From Tessaracoccus caeni (GTDB lineage Bacteria > Actinomycetota > Actinomycetes > Propionibacteriales > Propionibacteriaceae): a stretch of DNA of 64,000 bases. The stretch covers positions 62,001 to 126,000 of the forward strand of contig NZ_JARGDO010000004.1 of the NCBI RefSeq assembly GCF_029211185.1, read 5' to 3'. A model generated the notes under the pieces. That model was not told the origin of the DNA. It was given only the letters and a program-made list of their open reading frames with translations, and ran no database searches. This document shows, in pieces, positions 46,137-54,714 of this stretch (position 1 is the first letter of the stretch; each line of letters begins with the position of its first letter). Position numbers and translations under genes: made by a program.

Positions 46137-46934
46137 TTGCAAGCTCACGGTGGCAGAGTCTCGGTCGTCCGCGCCGACCTGTCCTCGTTGCAGAGCGTGG
46201 CCGAAGCGAGCGGTGCAGTGATCGACCTCGTGCGATCCGACGGTCTACCGCCGATCCGTGGACTGGTGTGCAACGCCGGGGTGCAACACACGAATGCGCT
46301 CACGGAGACGGTGAATGGCTTCGAGTCGACGTTCGCGGTCAACGTGCTGGCCAACCATGTCCTTGTGCGCAAGCTCGAGCACCATCTGCATCCGCAGGCG
46401 CGGGTTGTGGTGACCGTGAGTGATACGCACTTCGGAGACTTCCGGCACAACCTCGGCATGGTGCCCGGCCCCAGGTGGCAGCCGGTTGAAACGCTCGCCC
46501 GAGTTGGCGCGTTCCCCGATCCGGCGAGTACGAGGGCAGGGCGTACTGCGTACTCGACCAGCAAACTTGCCGCGATCTATCTCGTTCACGAGTACGCTCG
46601 TCGCCTCCCGGCAACGTGGACGATCGCCGGCTACAACCCTGGCTTCGTGCCTGGCACTGATCTGGCCCGAGACGCCGATTCCGTCTCCCGGTTCGCCATG
46701 CGCTGGATCATGCCGCTGATGACCCTCACTCCCTTTGCAACCTCGCTTCGTAAGGCCGGGTGGTTTCTTGCTGACGCGGCACTCGGCGTCATCGAAGCAC
46801 CAAGCGGTGCCTATATCGACCGTCACGAGGTCGCGCGATCATCGCCCGAGTCATACGACCCGCAACGTGAGCAAAACACCTGGGACGCCGTCGAAGCGCT
46901 CACGGCAGGCTTCATTCATCTCACGAGACCGTAG
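46137..46934 (+). pseudogene. Short-chain dehydrogenase, 5'-truncated
   Basis: The readable part (~265 residues from a TTG) begins at the second strand of the Rossmann fold (GGRVSVVRADLSSLQSVAEA) and keeps LVCNAGVQHTNAL and the catalytic YSTSK. The TGxxxGxG cofactor motif that should lie ~35 residues earlier is missing in this frame, and I find no convincing copy in the other frames of 45969-46136. The gene is probably broken by deletion or frameshift and not functional. It lies 168 bases after the NmrA-like gene on the same strand. Confidence 0.7.
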
Positions 46935-47102
46935 ATGTCTCGAACTACCAGACGTGAGAGCTTGTACTACCTAAACTTGATCGTTTCTACTACCCAAATG
47001 TGATGTCACGAAGTCCTCGGATGTGAGTGAACCGCGTAGGAGGGCGGTCGGGACGTTGAATGACCTCATTGAAAGAGCCAGCGTGTCGGAGCATCGCTGG
47101 GC

Positions 47103-47180
47103 GTCGTCGTTGACGACGGCAAGGTGTGGTCGACCGCCGTCGGCGAGGTGGTGCGGATCCGCACCGGAGAGCGGGGTGTG
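47103..47180 (+). pseudogene. Fragment of a second PII (glnB) gene
   Basis: The frame starting at 47103 reads [20 protein letters not shown] followed by TGERGV, matching the last ~25 residues of the intact PII protein encoded at 43572, but with many silent and some coding differences. No T-loop or earlier part is found upstream. It lies in the 504-base gap 46935-47438, which otherwise shows no gene. It is a relic of a second PII gene or an imported homologue. Confidence 0.8.
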
Positions 47181-47410
47181 AGTGGGTACACCAGGAAGAA
47201 CGGGATTGACGTTCGGCCATGCCGACGCGGCGGCAAGAAGGACTGACCTGACAGGTCTGGTGTTCTCAAATCGAGCGACCTAACGGGAGCGCCGCTGCCG
47301 AGAACGACCGGGCCTGCTGACCCCAGAGGTTTCTTGTCTCGCTGGAGGGGGTGCTTGCCCCTCTCGTGCCGGTCTCGATCCGTCTTTTGTCGCCCTATGT
47401 GCATGGCGAG

Positions 47411-47432
47411 ACTCTACCGTTTTCGGTAGAGT
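47411..47432. promoter_or_regulatory. Perfect inverted repeat before the AbiE pair
   Basis: ACTCTACCG (47411-47419) and CGGTAGAGT (47424-47432) flank TTTT, six bases before the AbiEi-like start. AbiEi antitoxins are known to repress their own operon by binding inverted repeats, so this is a good operator candidate. The hairpin could also affect translation. Confidence 0.65.
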
Positions 47433-47438
47433 TGTGAC

Positions 47439-47981
47439 ATGACTGGTGGAGTGAAGTACCGGGAGATCGTGCGTGAGATCGCGCTCGATCATTACGGCTA
47501 TGTCACGACCAAAGAGGCTGTCGAAGCTGGGGTGCCGAGCGTTGAGTTGCCCAAGCTTGCGGCGCGCGGCGGGCTGCGGAACGTCGCATACGGGCTCTAC
47601 CGCGTACCGGATGTCCCCCCGACTGCTTATGACCAGTTCGCCGAGGCGCTTCTTCGAGTGGGCGAAGGTGCTTACCTGCATGGCGAGTCTGTGCTCGCGT
47701 TATTCGGGCTAGCCGATGTGAACCCACGGCGGGTCAAGGTGGCTGTCGACAGGCGCACTCGCGCGAAGTTGCCTCCGTTTGTGGAGTTGACTCAGGTGAG
47801 AGAACCAGCACATGTAGTGTTTTATGAAGGGTTGGCAATGCAACCGGTCGCGGATGCCATCCTCGAGTGTCGCGGTCGCGTCGAAACACAGCGACTCATG
47901 GACGCAGCCAGGCAGGCGCGAAAGCAAGGGTTGTTGACCACCGTGGAGTGGCAACGAGTCAAAAGGGGCCTTCAGTCGTGA
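47439..47981 (+). CDS. AbiEi-like antitoxin (type IV toxin-antitoxin)
   Basis: 180 residues. The N-terminal winged-helix of AbiEi antitoxins is seen in HYGYVTTKEAVEAGVPSVEL and LAARGGLRNVAYGLYRVPD. The following domain contains the characteristic AYLHGESVLALFGLADVNP and ends with KRGLQS. No clear ribosome site precedes the ATG. It overlaps the toxin gene by 4 bases (GTGA). Confidence 0.87.
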   Translation: MTGGVKYREIVREIALDHYGYVTTKEAVEAGVPSVELPKLAARGGLRNVAYGLYRVPDVPPTAYDQFAEALLRVGEGAYLHGESVLALFGLADVNPRRVKVAVDRRTRAKLPPFVELTQVREPAHVVFYEGLAMQPVADAILECRGRVETQRLMDAARQARKQGLLTTVEWQRVKRGLQS

Positions 47982-48820
47982 GATGCACCACCCCGCCGAC
48001 GAGTGTGCGATCGCTGGAGCAGCGCATTCGCAATTTGGAGGGCAATGACGGGCTGGCTCTGCGACGCCGTGTCGGGATGGCGCTCGTCGTCGTTGGTCAG
48101 ATGCTTCCCGAAGGTGCGATCAAGGGCGGTAGTGCGATGGCGCTGCGTTACGGGCGTGGGACGCGGTTCACTCAAGATCTCGATGCCGCGCGGGTTCAAT
48201 CACTTGCGAAGTTCCGTAGTGATTTTGAGGACTCACTCTCGGTTGGATGGGCGGGCTTCTCGGGAAGGCTCGTAGAGAAGGCGGCGCCTCGACCGCCAGC
48301 GGTACCGACGGCGTACGTGATGCAACCCTTCGAAGTGAAGCTCGACTACCGGGGGAGATCATGGTGCACCGTGAAGTTCGAGTTGGGTCACAACGAGATC
48401 GGTGACGCGGATGAGCCAGAGTATCGACTCGCCGCCGACCTCGTCGATCTCTTCACCGATGTCGGGCTGGACGCGCCGAGGCCTGTGCCGGTCATGCGCT
48501 CCGACTATCAGGTTGCTCAGAAGCTCCATGCCATCTCAGGTGCGGGAAGTGAGCGGGCGCGTGATCTCGTCGACATCCAACTCCTCGACGCTGGCGAAGA
48601 CCTCAACCTCGTGCAGGTGGCCACGACCTGTGTCAGACTCTTCGACTACCGGAAGCAGCAGGCGTGGCCTCCGTCCATTGAGCGTGGTGCCCGGTGGGAG
48701 ACGCTCTACATCGAAGCTGCTGAAGGGCTTGATGTCCTACCAACCGTCGACGAGGCGGTGGCCTGGGTCAACCGGTTCATCAGCCGCATAGTCTCGTCTC
48801 TCCGTGAAGAGTCGTCCTAG
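47978..48820 (+). CDS. AbiEii-like nucleotidyltransferase toxin
   Basis: 280 residues from the GTG overlapping the antitoxin stop. The nucleotidyltransferase core is IKGGSAMALRYGRGTRFTQD followed by LD (~50-71), the GGxxLxxR(x)TxDLD pattern of the AbiEii/AbiGii family, with later DYQVAQKLHAISGAGSERAR and DLVDIQLL helices. Family members act on tRNA 3' ends or related RNAs and can protect against phage. Lower GC and the broken genes around it point to an acquired locus. Confidence 0.9.
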   Translation: MRCTTPPTSVRSLEQRIRNLEGNDGLALRRRVGMALVVVGQMLPEGAIKGGSAMALRYGRGTRFTQDLDAARVQSLAKFRSDFEDSLSVGWAGFSGRLVEKAAPRPPAVPTAYVMQPFEVKLDYRGRSWCTVKFELGHNEIGDADEPEYRLAADLVDLFTDVGLDAPRPVPVMRSDYQVAQKLHAISGAGSERARDLVDIQLLDAGEDLNLVQVATTCVRLFDYRKQQAWPPSIERGARWETLYIEAAEGLDVLPTVDEAVAWVNRFISRIVSSLREESS

Positions 48821-49036
48821 CTGGGCCAAGACCATGGTGTGGCCGTTGCGGTTTCCATCGAGCATCCCCTGTCCCGCGAACGAGGTGACCTGGCTTGTGA
48901 CGTTGACGAGAGTTTCCGCACCGTCCGGCTCGAATGCCCAGGTCAGAACGGCCTTTGTGAGTGGGTGCCCGTCGTTTCTCACGGTCTCCGTGTAGACGAC
49001 GAGTTCCTGCGGCACGGTTGCTAACGTGAACCGCAT
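48800..49036 (-). pseudogene. SRPBCC/AHSA1-domain remnant
   Basis: Minus-strand translation from 49036 reads MRFTLATVPQELVVYTETVR, then KAVLTWAFEPDGAETLVNVT and GNRNGHTMVLAQLGRLF. This is the C-terminal half of an AHSA1/polyketide-cyclase-like (SRPBCC) protein. The N-terminal half is absent because the region is occupied by the HAD gene on the other strand, and the end overlaps the AbiEii 3' end. It fills the gap between these two genes and is most likely a relic. Confidence 0.6.
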
Positions 49037-49706
49037 GACCACCCTGCGGCCCGAGGCGCACACCGAGGTGATCGTGTACGACTTGGACGGCGTGATTACG
49101 ACGCGAGATTCGTTCACCGCGTTTGTCGTCGAGCAGCTGCGGCGCAGACCGCTGCGGCTGTTCAGAGTTCTGCCAGCGGCCGTCATGATGCTCCTCAGCA
49201 GGCAGGAGAAACGCCGGCGAGACGCGGCCGCGCGGGTCACCGAGGTTGCTCTCTCAGGCCTACGCGACAATGACTATTCTGGGCTCGCCGCAGCATTCGG
49301 GAAACGTATCGGTAATGACCACTCCTGGATACGTGCCGCCACCGTCGAGCGCATCCGACGCCAGAGCGCCCAGGGGACAAGGATCGTCGTAGCAACAGCG
49401 ACAGAACGACGACTCGCGCAAGCCCTGCTTGCGCAAGCCGAAGTGCCGTACGATCTGCTTTCCGCCTCCTTGTTGACAGAATTACCAACGGGCATGAATG
49501 TGGCTGACCACCGCGTCGGGGTGCGGAAGCTCGAAGCGCTCCGTGAACAAGGTATCGCCGTTGACCAAGCCGAGTTCGTTACTGACTCCATGACCGACCT
49601 CCCAACCGCTCGCGCTGCGGCACGAGTGATCTTGGTCGGGGCCTCGAAGAAGACCCGCGATCGGTACGCGCAAGCAGGAGTCGCCATCGCAAGGACAGTC
49701 GCGTAG
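49026..49706 (+). CDS. HAD-superfamily phosphatase
   Basis: 226 residues from GTG 49026 (ATG 49035 also possible; no clear ribosome site). HAD motif I is VYDLDGVITTRDSF, motif II is IVVATATERRLA, and motif III/IV are in GVRKLEALREQG and FVTDSMTDLPTARAA. The helical cap between motifs I and II places it with subfamily IB (SerB/PGP-like). The substrate is unknown. It is the last gene of the accessory patch. Confidence 0.85.
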   Translation: MNRMTTLRPEAHTEVIVYDLDGVITTRDSFTAFVVEQLRRRPLRLFRVLPAAVMMLLSRQEKRRRDAAARVTEVALSGLRDNDYSGLAAAFGKRIGNDHSWIRAATVERIRRQSAQGTRIVVATATERRLAQALLAQAEVPYDLLSASLLTELPTGMNVADHRVGVRKLEALREQGIAVDQAEFVTDSMTDLPTARAAARVILVGASKKTRDRYAQAGVAIARTVA

Positions 49707-49816
49707 GTTCCTGTGGGCTGCGGTGTAGCCGCTCGTCTGTGTTCGGGTTTCCTGACGTTGTCCCGGATCCGCCGACCGGACGCGATATCCCGGTCGCTGT
49801 CGGTCTTTGGGTTGAC

Positions 49817-49939
49817 CGAGGCTGATTCCGTTCGGTCGCTAGGTGGTTTCGGTGTTATCGAGGTTGTGGACGTCACTATGCTGACGGACTCAGCCTCGCT
49901 ACCTGGAGAATCGCTTGTGACTGAACGGAATCAGCCTCG
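49817..49939. repeat. 19-bp inverted repeat, possible MITE-like relic
   Basis: CGAGGCTGATTCCGTTCGG (49817-49835) and CTGAACGGAATCAGCCTCG (49921-49939) are inverted copies matching at 18 of 19 positions, 85 bases apart. A second short match, GTTATCGAGG (near 49854) with CCTCGATAAC (49936-49945), overlaps the right arm. The arms lie in the 337-base gene-free gap 49707-50043, in which I see nothing else. A small non-autonomous element or IS end is possible. Confidence 0.55.
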
Positions 49940-50043
49940 ATAACCGACGACGTTCATTCCGGAGAGACGCCGACCCGTCGAGCCGTCTGTCGTGGCCTCG
50001 TTTCCATCCACCAACCGTACGGATCGGGGTGCGGGAGTCCTGA

Positions 50044-50532
50044 TCAGAGGCGGCGGATGCCTTCCAGCATGATGCCGCTGAAGTCGCGCTCAGCCAGCGC
50101 CGTCCAGGGGCTCGTGATCAGGAAGCTGGAGAACGCAGAGGTGGGGTACCAGCACTGGGCCTGATCGGCTTCCTCCCGGCTGGACTCGTAGGACAACTCC
50201 GCGACGAGCCCGGGGATCGTGGGCGCGTGGCCGATCACGATCAGCCCGTTGACTTCCTCACCGGTCTCCGAGATGCGCTGAAGTATGGTGTCGCTGCCGC
50301 CGAAGTACAACGCGTCCATGAACTCTGCAGGAACGCCGAGCCCGAGCTCCTCGAAGGTCTCGCGAGTGCGGGTGGCCGTGGACACCAGGGCCCGTTGGAT
50401 GCCCCGATCGGCCAGTTCCATACCGGCCACACGTGCGTCCTGGCGGCCGCGACCGGTCAGGCGTCGCGCCTTGTCGCCCTCGACGTTGTAATGCTCCGTC
50501 GTCGCGTGCCGCATCAGTACGAGTCGCTTCAT
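50044..50532 (-). CDS. SixA-like phosphohistidine phosphatase (histidine phosphatase superfamily)
   Basis: 162 residues. The phospho-His motif LVLMRHATTE is at residues 4-13, and the second catalytic His is in LIVIGHAPTIPGLV. Size and the lack of an insert fit the SixA group, which removes phosphate from His residues of phosphotransfer proteins; other substrates are possible. It is monocistronic between repeats. Confidence 0.88.
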   Translation of the reverse strand: MKRLVLMRHATTEHYNVEGDKARRLTGRGRQDARVAGMELADRGIQRALVSTATRTRETFEELGLGVPAEFMDALYFGGSDTILQRISETGEEVNGLIVIGHAPTIPGLVAELSYESSREEADQAQCWYPTSAFSSFLITSPWTALAERDFSGIMLEGIRRL

Positions 50533-50597
50533 GGGCGCAGTCTATAAGCGGCGCCGACGTGGTGGTGCGGTATCCGCGACGGGTTCCGGTGGCCCCT

Positions 50598-50702
50598 TTC
50601 GAGGCTCGCTGGCGCTCGCACCTCAAGGAGCGGCTCTTGGTGGTTCATGCTCGCCCTGATTGTCGAGGCCCGCTGGCGCTCGCGTTCCATAAGGAGCGAG
50701 GG
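50598..50702. repeat. Two copies of a palindromic REP-like element
   Basis: TTCGAGGCTCGCTGGCGCTC (from 50599) continuing GCACCTCAAGGAGCGG, and GTCGAGGCCCGCTGGCGCTC (from 50663) continuing GCGTTCCATAAGGAGCGAGG, are diverged copies of a short GC-rich palindromic element. I recall very similar elements scattered in many actinobacterial genomes. They fill the gap between two minus-strand genes, 50533-50750, which contains no gene. Confidence 0.6.
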
Positions 50703-50750
50703 GCGGGCGTCTGGAAGGGCAGCTCGAGGGGCGTCAAAGGGAAGGAGCGA

Positions 50751-51731
50751 CTATGGGGCGACGGCCACCATCAGGTCGCGTTTGATCGAGGAGTCGACGC
50801 GGTGCTGGAAGCCGCCGTCGTCGACGACGCGCAGCCCGGCCTTGACCATGATCGCGGCCAGCTCGTCGCGGGAGAGACCGTAGGTGTTCCAGGAGATGCC
50901 GAGCGCCCCACCGTGCTTGAGCTGGCGCGCCCACACCGGGATCGCTGCGCGCAGCAGGGAGGCGGGGGAGCGGTCCTTGCCTGCGTCGGTCGATGCGCCG
51001 TGCGCGACGCCGTACGGCGCATCGGTGACGATCGCGTCGAACCGTTTCTTGCCGAACAGCTCTGCCGAGAAACGGGCGTCGCCGGTGTAGGCGATCGCCT
51101 CGAGCGGTCCCGCGGACGTGGTGATCGTCGCCTCGAACCGCTTGCCGATCGACTTGCCGTCGCGACGGACCGGTCGTACCTCAGCGGTGTGCTTCAGCCG
51201 CTTGCGGCGAAGATAGGTCTTGTAGAACGACGCCAGCTGCTCGAAGGACTTCGCGTCGGCCTCAATCCCGTAGGCCTCGTGGCCGGCCATCAACGCGGTG
51301 GAGAGCGTGGTGCCGCGCCCGGCCATCGGATCCAGGATCTGACGTGGCCCGTCGGGCTCACGGGCCACGGCGGCAAGGGTGACGTTCAGCAGCAGCCGGG
51401 TGAACTGCTCGTTGGTCTTGCCCTGATACTTCGGGATGGTGACCAGGTCGTCGTCGAGCACGAACGGGTCGGGTACCGGGACCGGCCGCAGCAGGTCGCC
51501 CTCCCGCGCGAAGAGCGCGAGATAGGACGACTGCGAGGCGACAACCGCCGCGGCCGCCTCGCTGAGCGGCTCGGCGTCGAAACCCAGGTATCCGATGCCT
51601 GCGATCGTCTCGTCGTCGATGCCGGAGGCGAAGGCGGCGGTGCTGCGCAGCTCCGCCGCCGACAGCCGGGCCGACTCGCCCGCGTACACGCGGTTCGACG
51701 ACGGATTGCGCAGCATCACATAGCGCTGCAC
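50751..51731 (-). CDS. TRM11-like RNA methyltransferase
   Basis: 326 residues, GTG start. The SAM-binding motif ILDPMAGRGTTLSTALMAGH is at ~132-151, and the catalytic N2-guanine-type motif appears as VTDAPYG (DAPY in place of the usual DPPY). The N-terminal ~125 residues are shorter than a full THUMP domain. By family it would methylate guanosine in tRNA; the exact position is unknown. It lies 10 bases after ppa on the same strand. Confidence 0.85.
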   Translation of the reverse strand: MQRYVMLRNPSSNRVYAGESARLSAAELRSTAAFASGIDDETIAGIGYLGFDAEPLSEAAAAVVASQSSYLALFAREGDLLRPVPVPDPFVLDDDLVTIPKYQGKTNEQFTRLLLNVTLAAVAREPDGPRQILDPMAGRGTTLSTALMAGHEAYGIEADAKSFEQLASFYKTYLRRKRLKHTAEVRPVRRDGKSIGKRFEATITTSAGPLEAIAYTGDARFSAELFGKKRFDAIVTDAPYGVAHGASTDAGKDRSPASLLRAAIPVWARQLKHGGALGISWNTYGLSRDELAAIMVKAGLRVVDDGGFQHRVDSSIKRDLMVAVAP

Positions 51732-51741
51732 CCGGACCTCG

Positions 51742-52305
51742 TCAGGCGAGGTTGACGTGGTGATGCGCGAACGGAGTGCCCTTGGCCCGCTCGAAGGAGT
51801 TGATGACCTCCTGCTCGGCCTCTTCGCGGCCGGTCCAGGTGGCGCCCTCGACGGACTTGCCGGGCTCCAGATCCTTGTAGACCGAGAAGAAGTGCTCGAT
51901 CTCGAGCAGCACGTACTCGGGCACGGCGTCGAGGTCGGTGAGGTGGCTGCGACGGGTGTCGGCGGTGGGCACGCACAGCACCTTGTCGTCGCCGCCCATC
52001 TCGTCCTTCATCCGGAACATGGCGACGGCCTTGCACTCGATCAGGCAGCCGGGGAAGGTGGGCTCCTCACCGATCACCATGGCGTCCAGCGGATCGCCGT
52101 CCTCGCCGAGCGTTCCCTCGACGAAGCCGTAGTCGTAGGGGTACTGGGTGGAGGTGAACAGCGTGCGGTCCAAGCGGATCCGGCCCGTGTTGTGGTCCAT
52201 CTCGTACTTGTTCTTGGTGCCCTTCGGGATCTCCACGGTCACGTCGAACAGGATCTGTCGTCCTGGCTCGATGGGCCGAAGGCCTTCGGGGATGTCGTGG
52301 CTCAC
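51742..52305 (-). CDS. ppa: Inorganic pyrophosphatase (family I)
   Basis: 187 residues from the GTG at 52305, which has AGGAG 8 bases upstream; the longer frame has no such site. The active-site regions are [40 protein letters not shown] and [19 protein letters not shown], with all the usual Asp, Lys and Glu residues. It hydrolyses PPi to drive biosynthesis. It is divergent from dacB. Confidence 0.96.
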   Translation of the reverse strand: MSHDIPEGLRPIEPGRQILFDVTVEIPKGTKNKYEMDHNTGRIRLDRTLFTSTQYPYDYGFVEGTLGEDGDPLDAMVIGEEPTFPGCLIECKAVAMFRMKDEMGGDDKVLCVPTADTRRSHLTDLDAVPEYVLLEIEHFFSVYKDLEPGKSVEGATWTGREEAEQEVINSFERAKGTPFAHHHVNLA

Positions 52306-52336
52306 TGGCGCTGCTCCTATGATTGGCGAATCACCA

Positions 52337-52353
52337 CCCGCAGAGGATGCGGG
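52337..52353. promoter_or_regulatory. Short inverted repeat in the ppa/dacB divergent region
   Basis: CCCGCA (52337-52342) and TGCGGG (52348-52353) flank GAGGA in the 82-base space that remains between the ppa start and the preferred dacB start. It could be an operator for either gene. Assignment is tentative. Confidence 0.3.
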
Positions 52354-52387
52354 AGATTTACTTGGCACAATACCGCTTGGAGGCGAT

Positions 52388-53833
52388 TTGCGCGCACACC
52401 GTCGGGCGGTGCACTGGGTGGCTTTTTGGCTAATCCTGGGGCTGCTGCTGGCTGCGGTTTTCCTCGGCGCGGTGTTTCGCGGGCGGATTCTGGTGGCCAC
52501 TGGACTCGACGTTCAGGGCGGTGCGGCGACCATCTCGCCGACGCTGTTCCCGCTTCCGACCACTCCGGTTCCAGAGCCTGAAGAAGGCCTGCCGGGCATG
52601 GCTTTGCCGGTGGCGGGCGGTATCACGCCTGATCGGAAGGCCTTGGAGGCCAAGATCTCGGCGCTCGACACCAAGCTTCTCGTCGAGGCGCAGGACGAAG
52701 ACGACAAGAACAAGAAGCCCAAGAAAGCCACTCGTGCCTACCAGGTGATCGATGTGGCCTCCGGGAAGGTCGTCGGGGCCTCTAAGTCCGGCGCGTTGCT
52801 GATCCCCGCGTCGAACACGAAGACCCTCACCGTCGTCGCCGCGATGAACATCTTCCAAGGCGACGAGACCTTCGCTACGACAGTCGTGCAGCCCGAGCCG
52901 GGCAGGATCGTGCTGGTGGGCGGCGGCGACGCGCAGCTGGTCAGCGCCAAGCCGAAGCGCGGCACCTATCCCCGCAACGCCTCCACGCAGGAACTCGCCG
53001 AACTGACGGCGGCCGCTCTGACCCAGGCGGGGATCGACAAGGTCACCCTGGGATACGACGCATCGCTGTTCGAGGACTCCGGGTGGGCCGACACCTGGCC
53101 CGGGAACTACCGCGATCAGGTGACCCAGCTCTCCGCTCTGTGGGTGGACGAAGGGCGCACCAATGGTGGGCGCAGCCGCACGGCCGCGCTGGACGCCGCC
53201 ACCATCTTCGCCGAGCAGCTCGGCAAGGAGGGCATCACCGTGTCGGGGAAGCCCACCGAGGAGAAAGGCAGCGGCGAGGAGCTGGCGCGCGTCGAGTCCA
53301 CCCCGGTGCATGTCCAGGTGGAGCAGGCGATGCAGCGCTCCAACAACTCCTTCACCGAAGTTCTGGGCTTCCAGCTCGCCCTTGCCACCGGGCATCCCGC
53401 CACCTTCGACGGCTCCGTCGCGGCGATCGAGGAGCAGCTCACCGAACTGGGCATCTGGGACGACGGGGCGGAGCTGCACGACGCGTCGGGCCTGTCGCGT
53501 CAGAACAAGGTGAGCGCCGCCATGCTGACCCAGGCGATGGCGCACATCGTGCAGAGCCCGAGGCTCTCGGTGATCCTCGAGGGGCTCCCGGTCGCCGGAG
53601 TCACGGGCACCCTCGCCACGCGCTTCGACGATGACACCTCGCGCGGAGCCCGTGGCGTGGCGCGCGCCAAGACCGGAACGTTGTCCCTGGTGGCCACCCT
53701 CTCCGGCACCACGACCACCGACGACGGCGCGGTGCTGGCCTACGCGTTCATGGTCAACGGCGCCCCCAACGGGTGGGCGGCCAAGGTGTGGACCGACCAG
53801 GCCGTCGGCGCGATCACGGCTTGCGGCTGCTGA
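52388..53833 (+). CDS. dacB: D-alanyl-D-alanine carboxypeptidase/endopeptidase (PBP4 class C)
   Basis: 481 residues from the TTG at 52388, chosen because GGAGG lies 4 bases upstream. The alternative upstream ATG (52319) would add codons rare in this genome (TTA, ATA, CTT, TCA) and leave only 13 bases to the divergent ppa start. One N-terminal membrane segment (~11-30) anchors an extracytoplasmic domain. Penicillin-binding motifs: SxxK in [11 protein letters not shown], SxN in [13 protein letters not shown] in [11 protein letters not shown]. It trims peptidoglycan peptides. The next gene overlaps the stop by one base. Confidence 0.9.
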   Translation: MRAHRRAVHWVAFWLILGLLLAAVFLGAVFRGRILVATGLDVQGGAATISPTLFPLPTTPVPEPEEGLPGMALPVAGGITPDRKALEAKISALDTKLLVEAQDEDDKNKKPKKATRAYQVIDVASGKVVGASKSGALLIPASNTKTLTVVAAMNIFQGDETFATTVVQPEPGRIVLVGGGDAQLVSAKPKRGTYPRNASTQELAELTAAALTQAGIDKVTLGYDASLFEDSGWADTWPGNYRDQVTQLSALWVDEGRTNGGRSRTAALDAATIFAEQLGKEGITVSGKPTEEKGSGEELARVESTPVHVQVEQAMQRSNNSFTEVLGFQLALATGHPATFDGSVAAIEEQLTELGIWDDGAELHDASGLSRQNKVSAAMLTQAMAHIVQSPRLSVILEGLPVAGVTGTLATRFDDDTSRGARGVARAKTGTLSLVATLSGTTTTDDGAVLAYAFMVNGAPNGWAAKVWTDQAVGAITACGC

Positions 53834-54714
53834 TGGCTCCCACTTACGCGCCCGACATCGCCTGGCCAGTGGCCCGGAGAGTGGGCCTCTGGGCCGGGGG
53901 CACGCTGCCCGAGGCCACGCGACCGGAAGCGATCCAGGAAGTGGCCGCTTTGCGGCGTGCCGCGAGAGAGGCCGGGCAGCTGGTGGCGAAGCAGTTCGGG
54001 CCCGAGGGACTCGATCACGCGGTGGTCGTGGTGGATCGCGACGGCTGGCACCGTGCCGCGGAGTCCATGGTCGACGGGTTCGTCGCCGCTATGGGCCTGA
54101 CCCCGCCCCCCACCAGGCCATGGACCGGCGCTCGGCGTTCAGCTCTCGGGGTGATGACGGGGGTCGGCTTGGGGGTGGCGGGGCGCCAGCTGCTCGGCCA
54201 GTACGATCCCGTCGGCCGACGCCTGTACCTGGTGGCCCCGACGATCATGGCCACGCGTCGACGTCAGGGCATCGATGCCGCCGACTTCCACCTCTGGGTG
54301 TGCCTGCACGAGCAGACCCATGCCGCTCAGTTCGGGGCCGCCCCGTGGCTCAGAGACCATCTCGTCGGTCAGCTCGCGCAGGTGGCCAACGGGGCGAAGC
54401 TGGACGAGTCGGTGGCCTTGATGACCTTTCTCGAAGGGCACGCCGACCTGATCACCGACCGCGCCGCGCAAGGCCGGATCGTGGCCATCCGCGCGCTGCG
54501 CGCGGCTTTTCGTCGACGCGTCGGGCCGCGTCGACGCGGAATCCTGGGGGCGATCGACAAGAGCGCCCAGTACCGCGACGGGCTGGCCTTCTGTCGGGCC
54601 GTCACCAAGCGCAATCGGCAAGCGCTCAACGCGGCCTTCGAGTCGCCGGCCAATCTGCCCACGCTCGACGAGATCGCCGAGCCCCCCGCGTGGCTGTCGA
54701 GGGTGCATGGCTAG
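53833..54714 (+). CDS. Zinc-dependent metalloprotease-like protein (DUF2342)
   Basis: 293 residues, ATG overlapping the dacB stop (TGATG). The zincin motif LHEQTHAAQF (HExxH) lies at ~157-166, with the third ligand region LEGHADLITD at ~199-208. The family is an actinobacterial one found beside dacB and tilS and was once annotated as F420 biosynthesis-associated; its substrate is unknown. No signal peptide is seen, so it is probably cytoplasmic. It overlaps tilS by 8 bases. Confidence 0.9.
   Translation: MAPTYAPDIAWPVARRVGLWAGGTLPEATRPEAIQEVAALRRAAREAGQLVAKQFGPEGLDHAVVVVDRDGWHRAAESMVDGFVAAMGLTPPPTRPWTGARRSALGVMTGVGLGVAGRQLLGQYDPVGRRLYLVAPTIMATRRRQGIDAADFHLWVCLHEQTHAAQFGAAPWLRDHLVGQLAQVANGAKLDESVALMTFLEGHADLITDRAAQGRIVAIRALRAAFRRRVGPRRRGILGAIDKSAQYRDGLAFCRAVTKRNRQALNAAFESPANLPTLDEIAEPPAWLSRVHG

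Noticed and set aside
45988-46221. Small plus-strand frame before the truncated SDR
   Set aside because: It does not supply the missing TGxxxGxG motif and has no family features; treated as part of the decayed 5' end.
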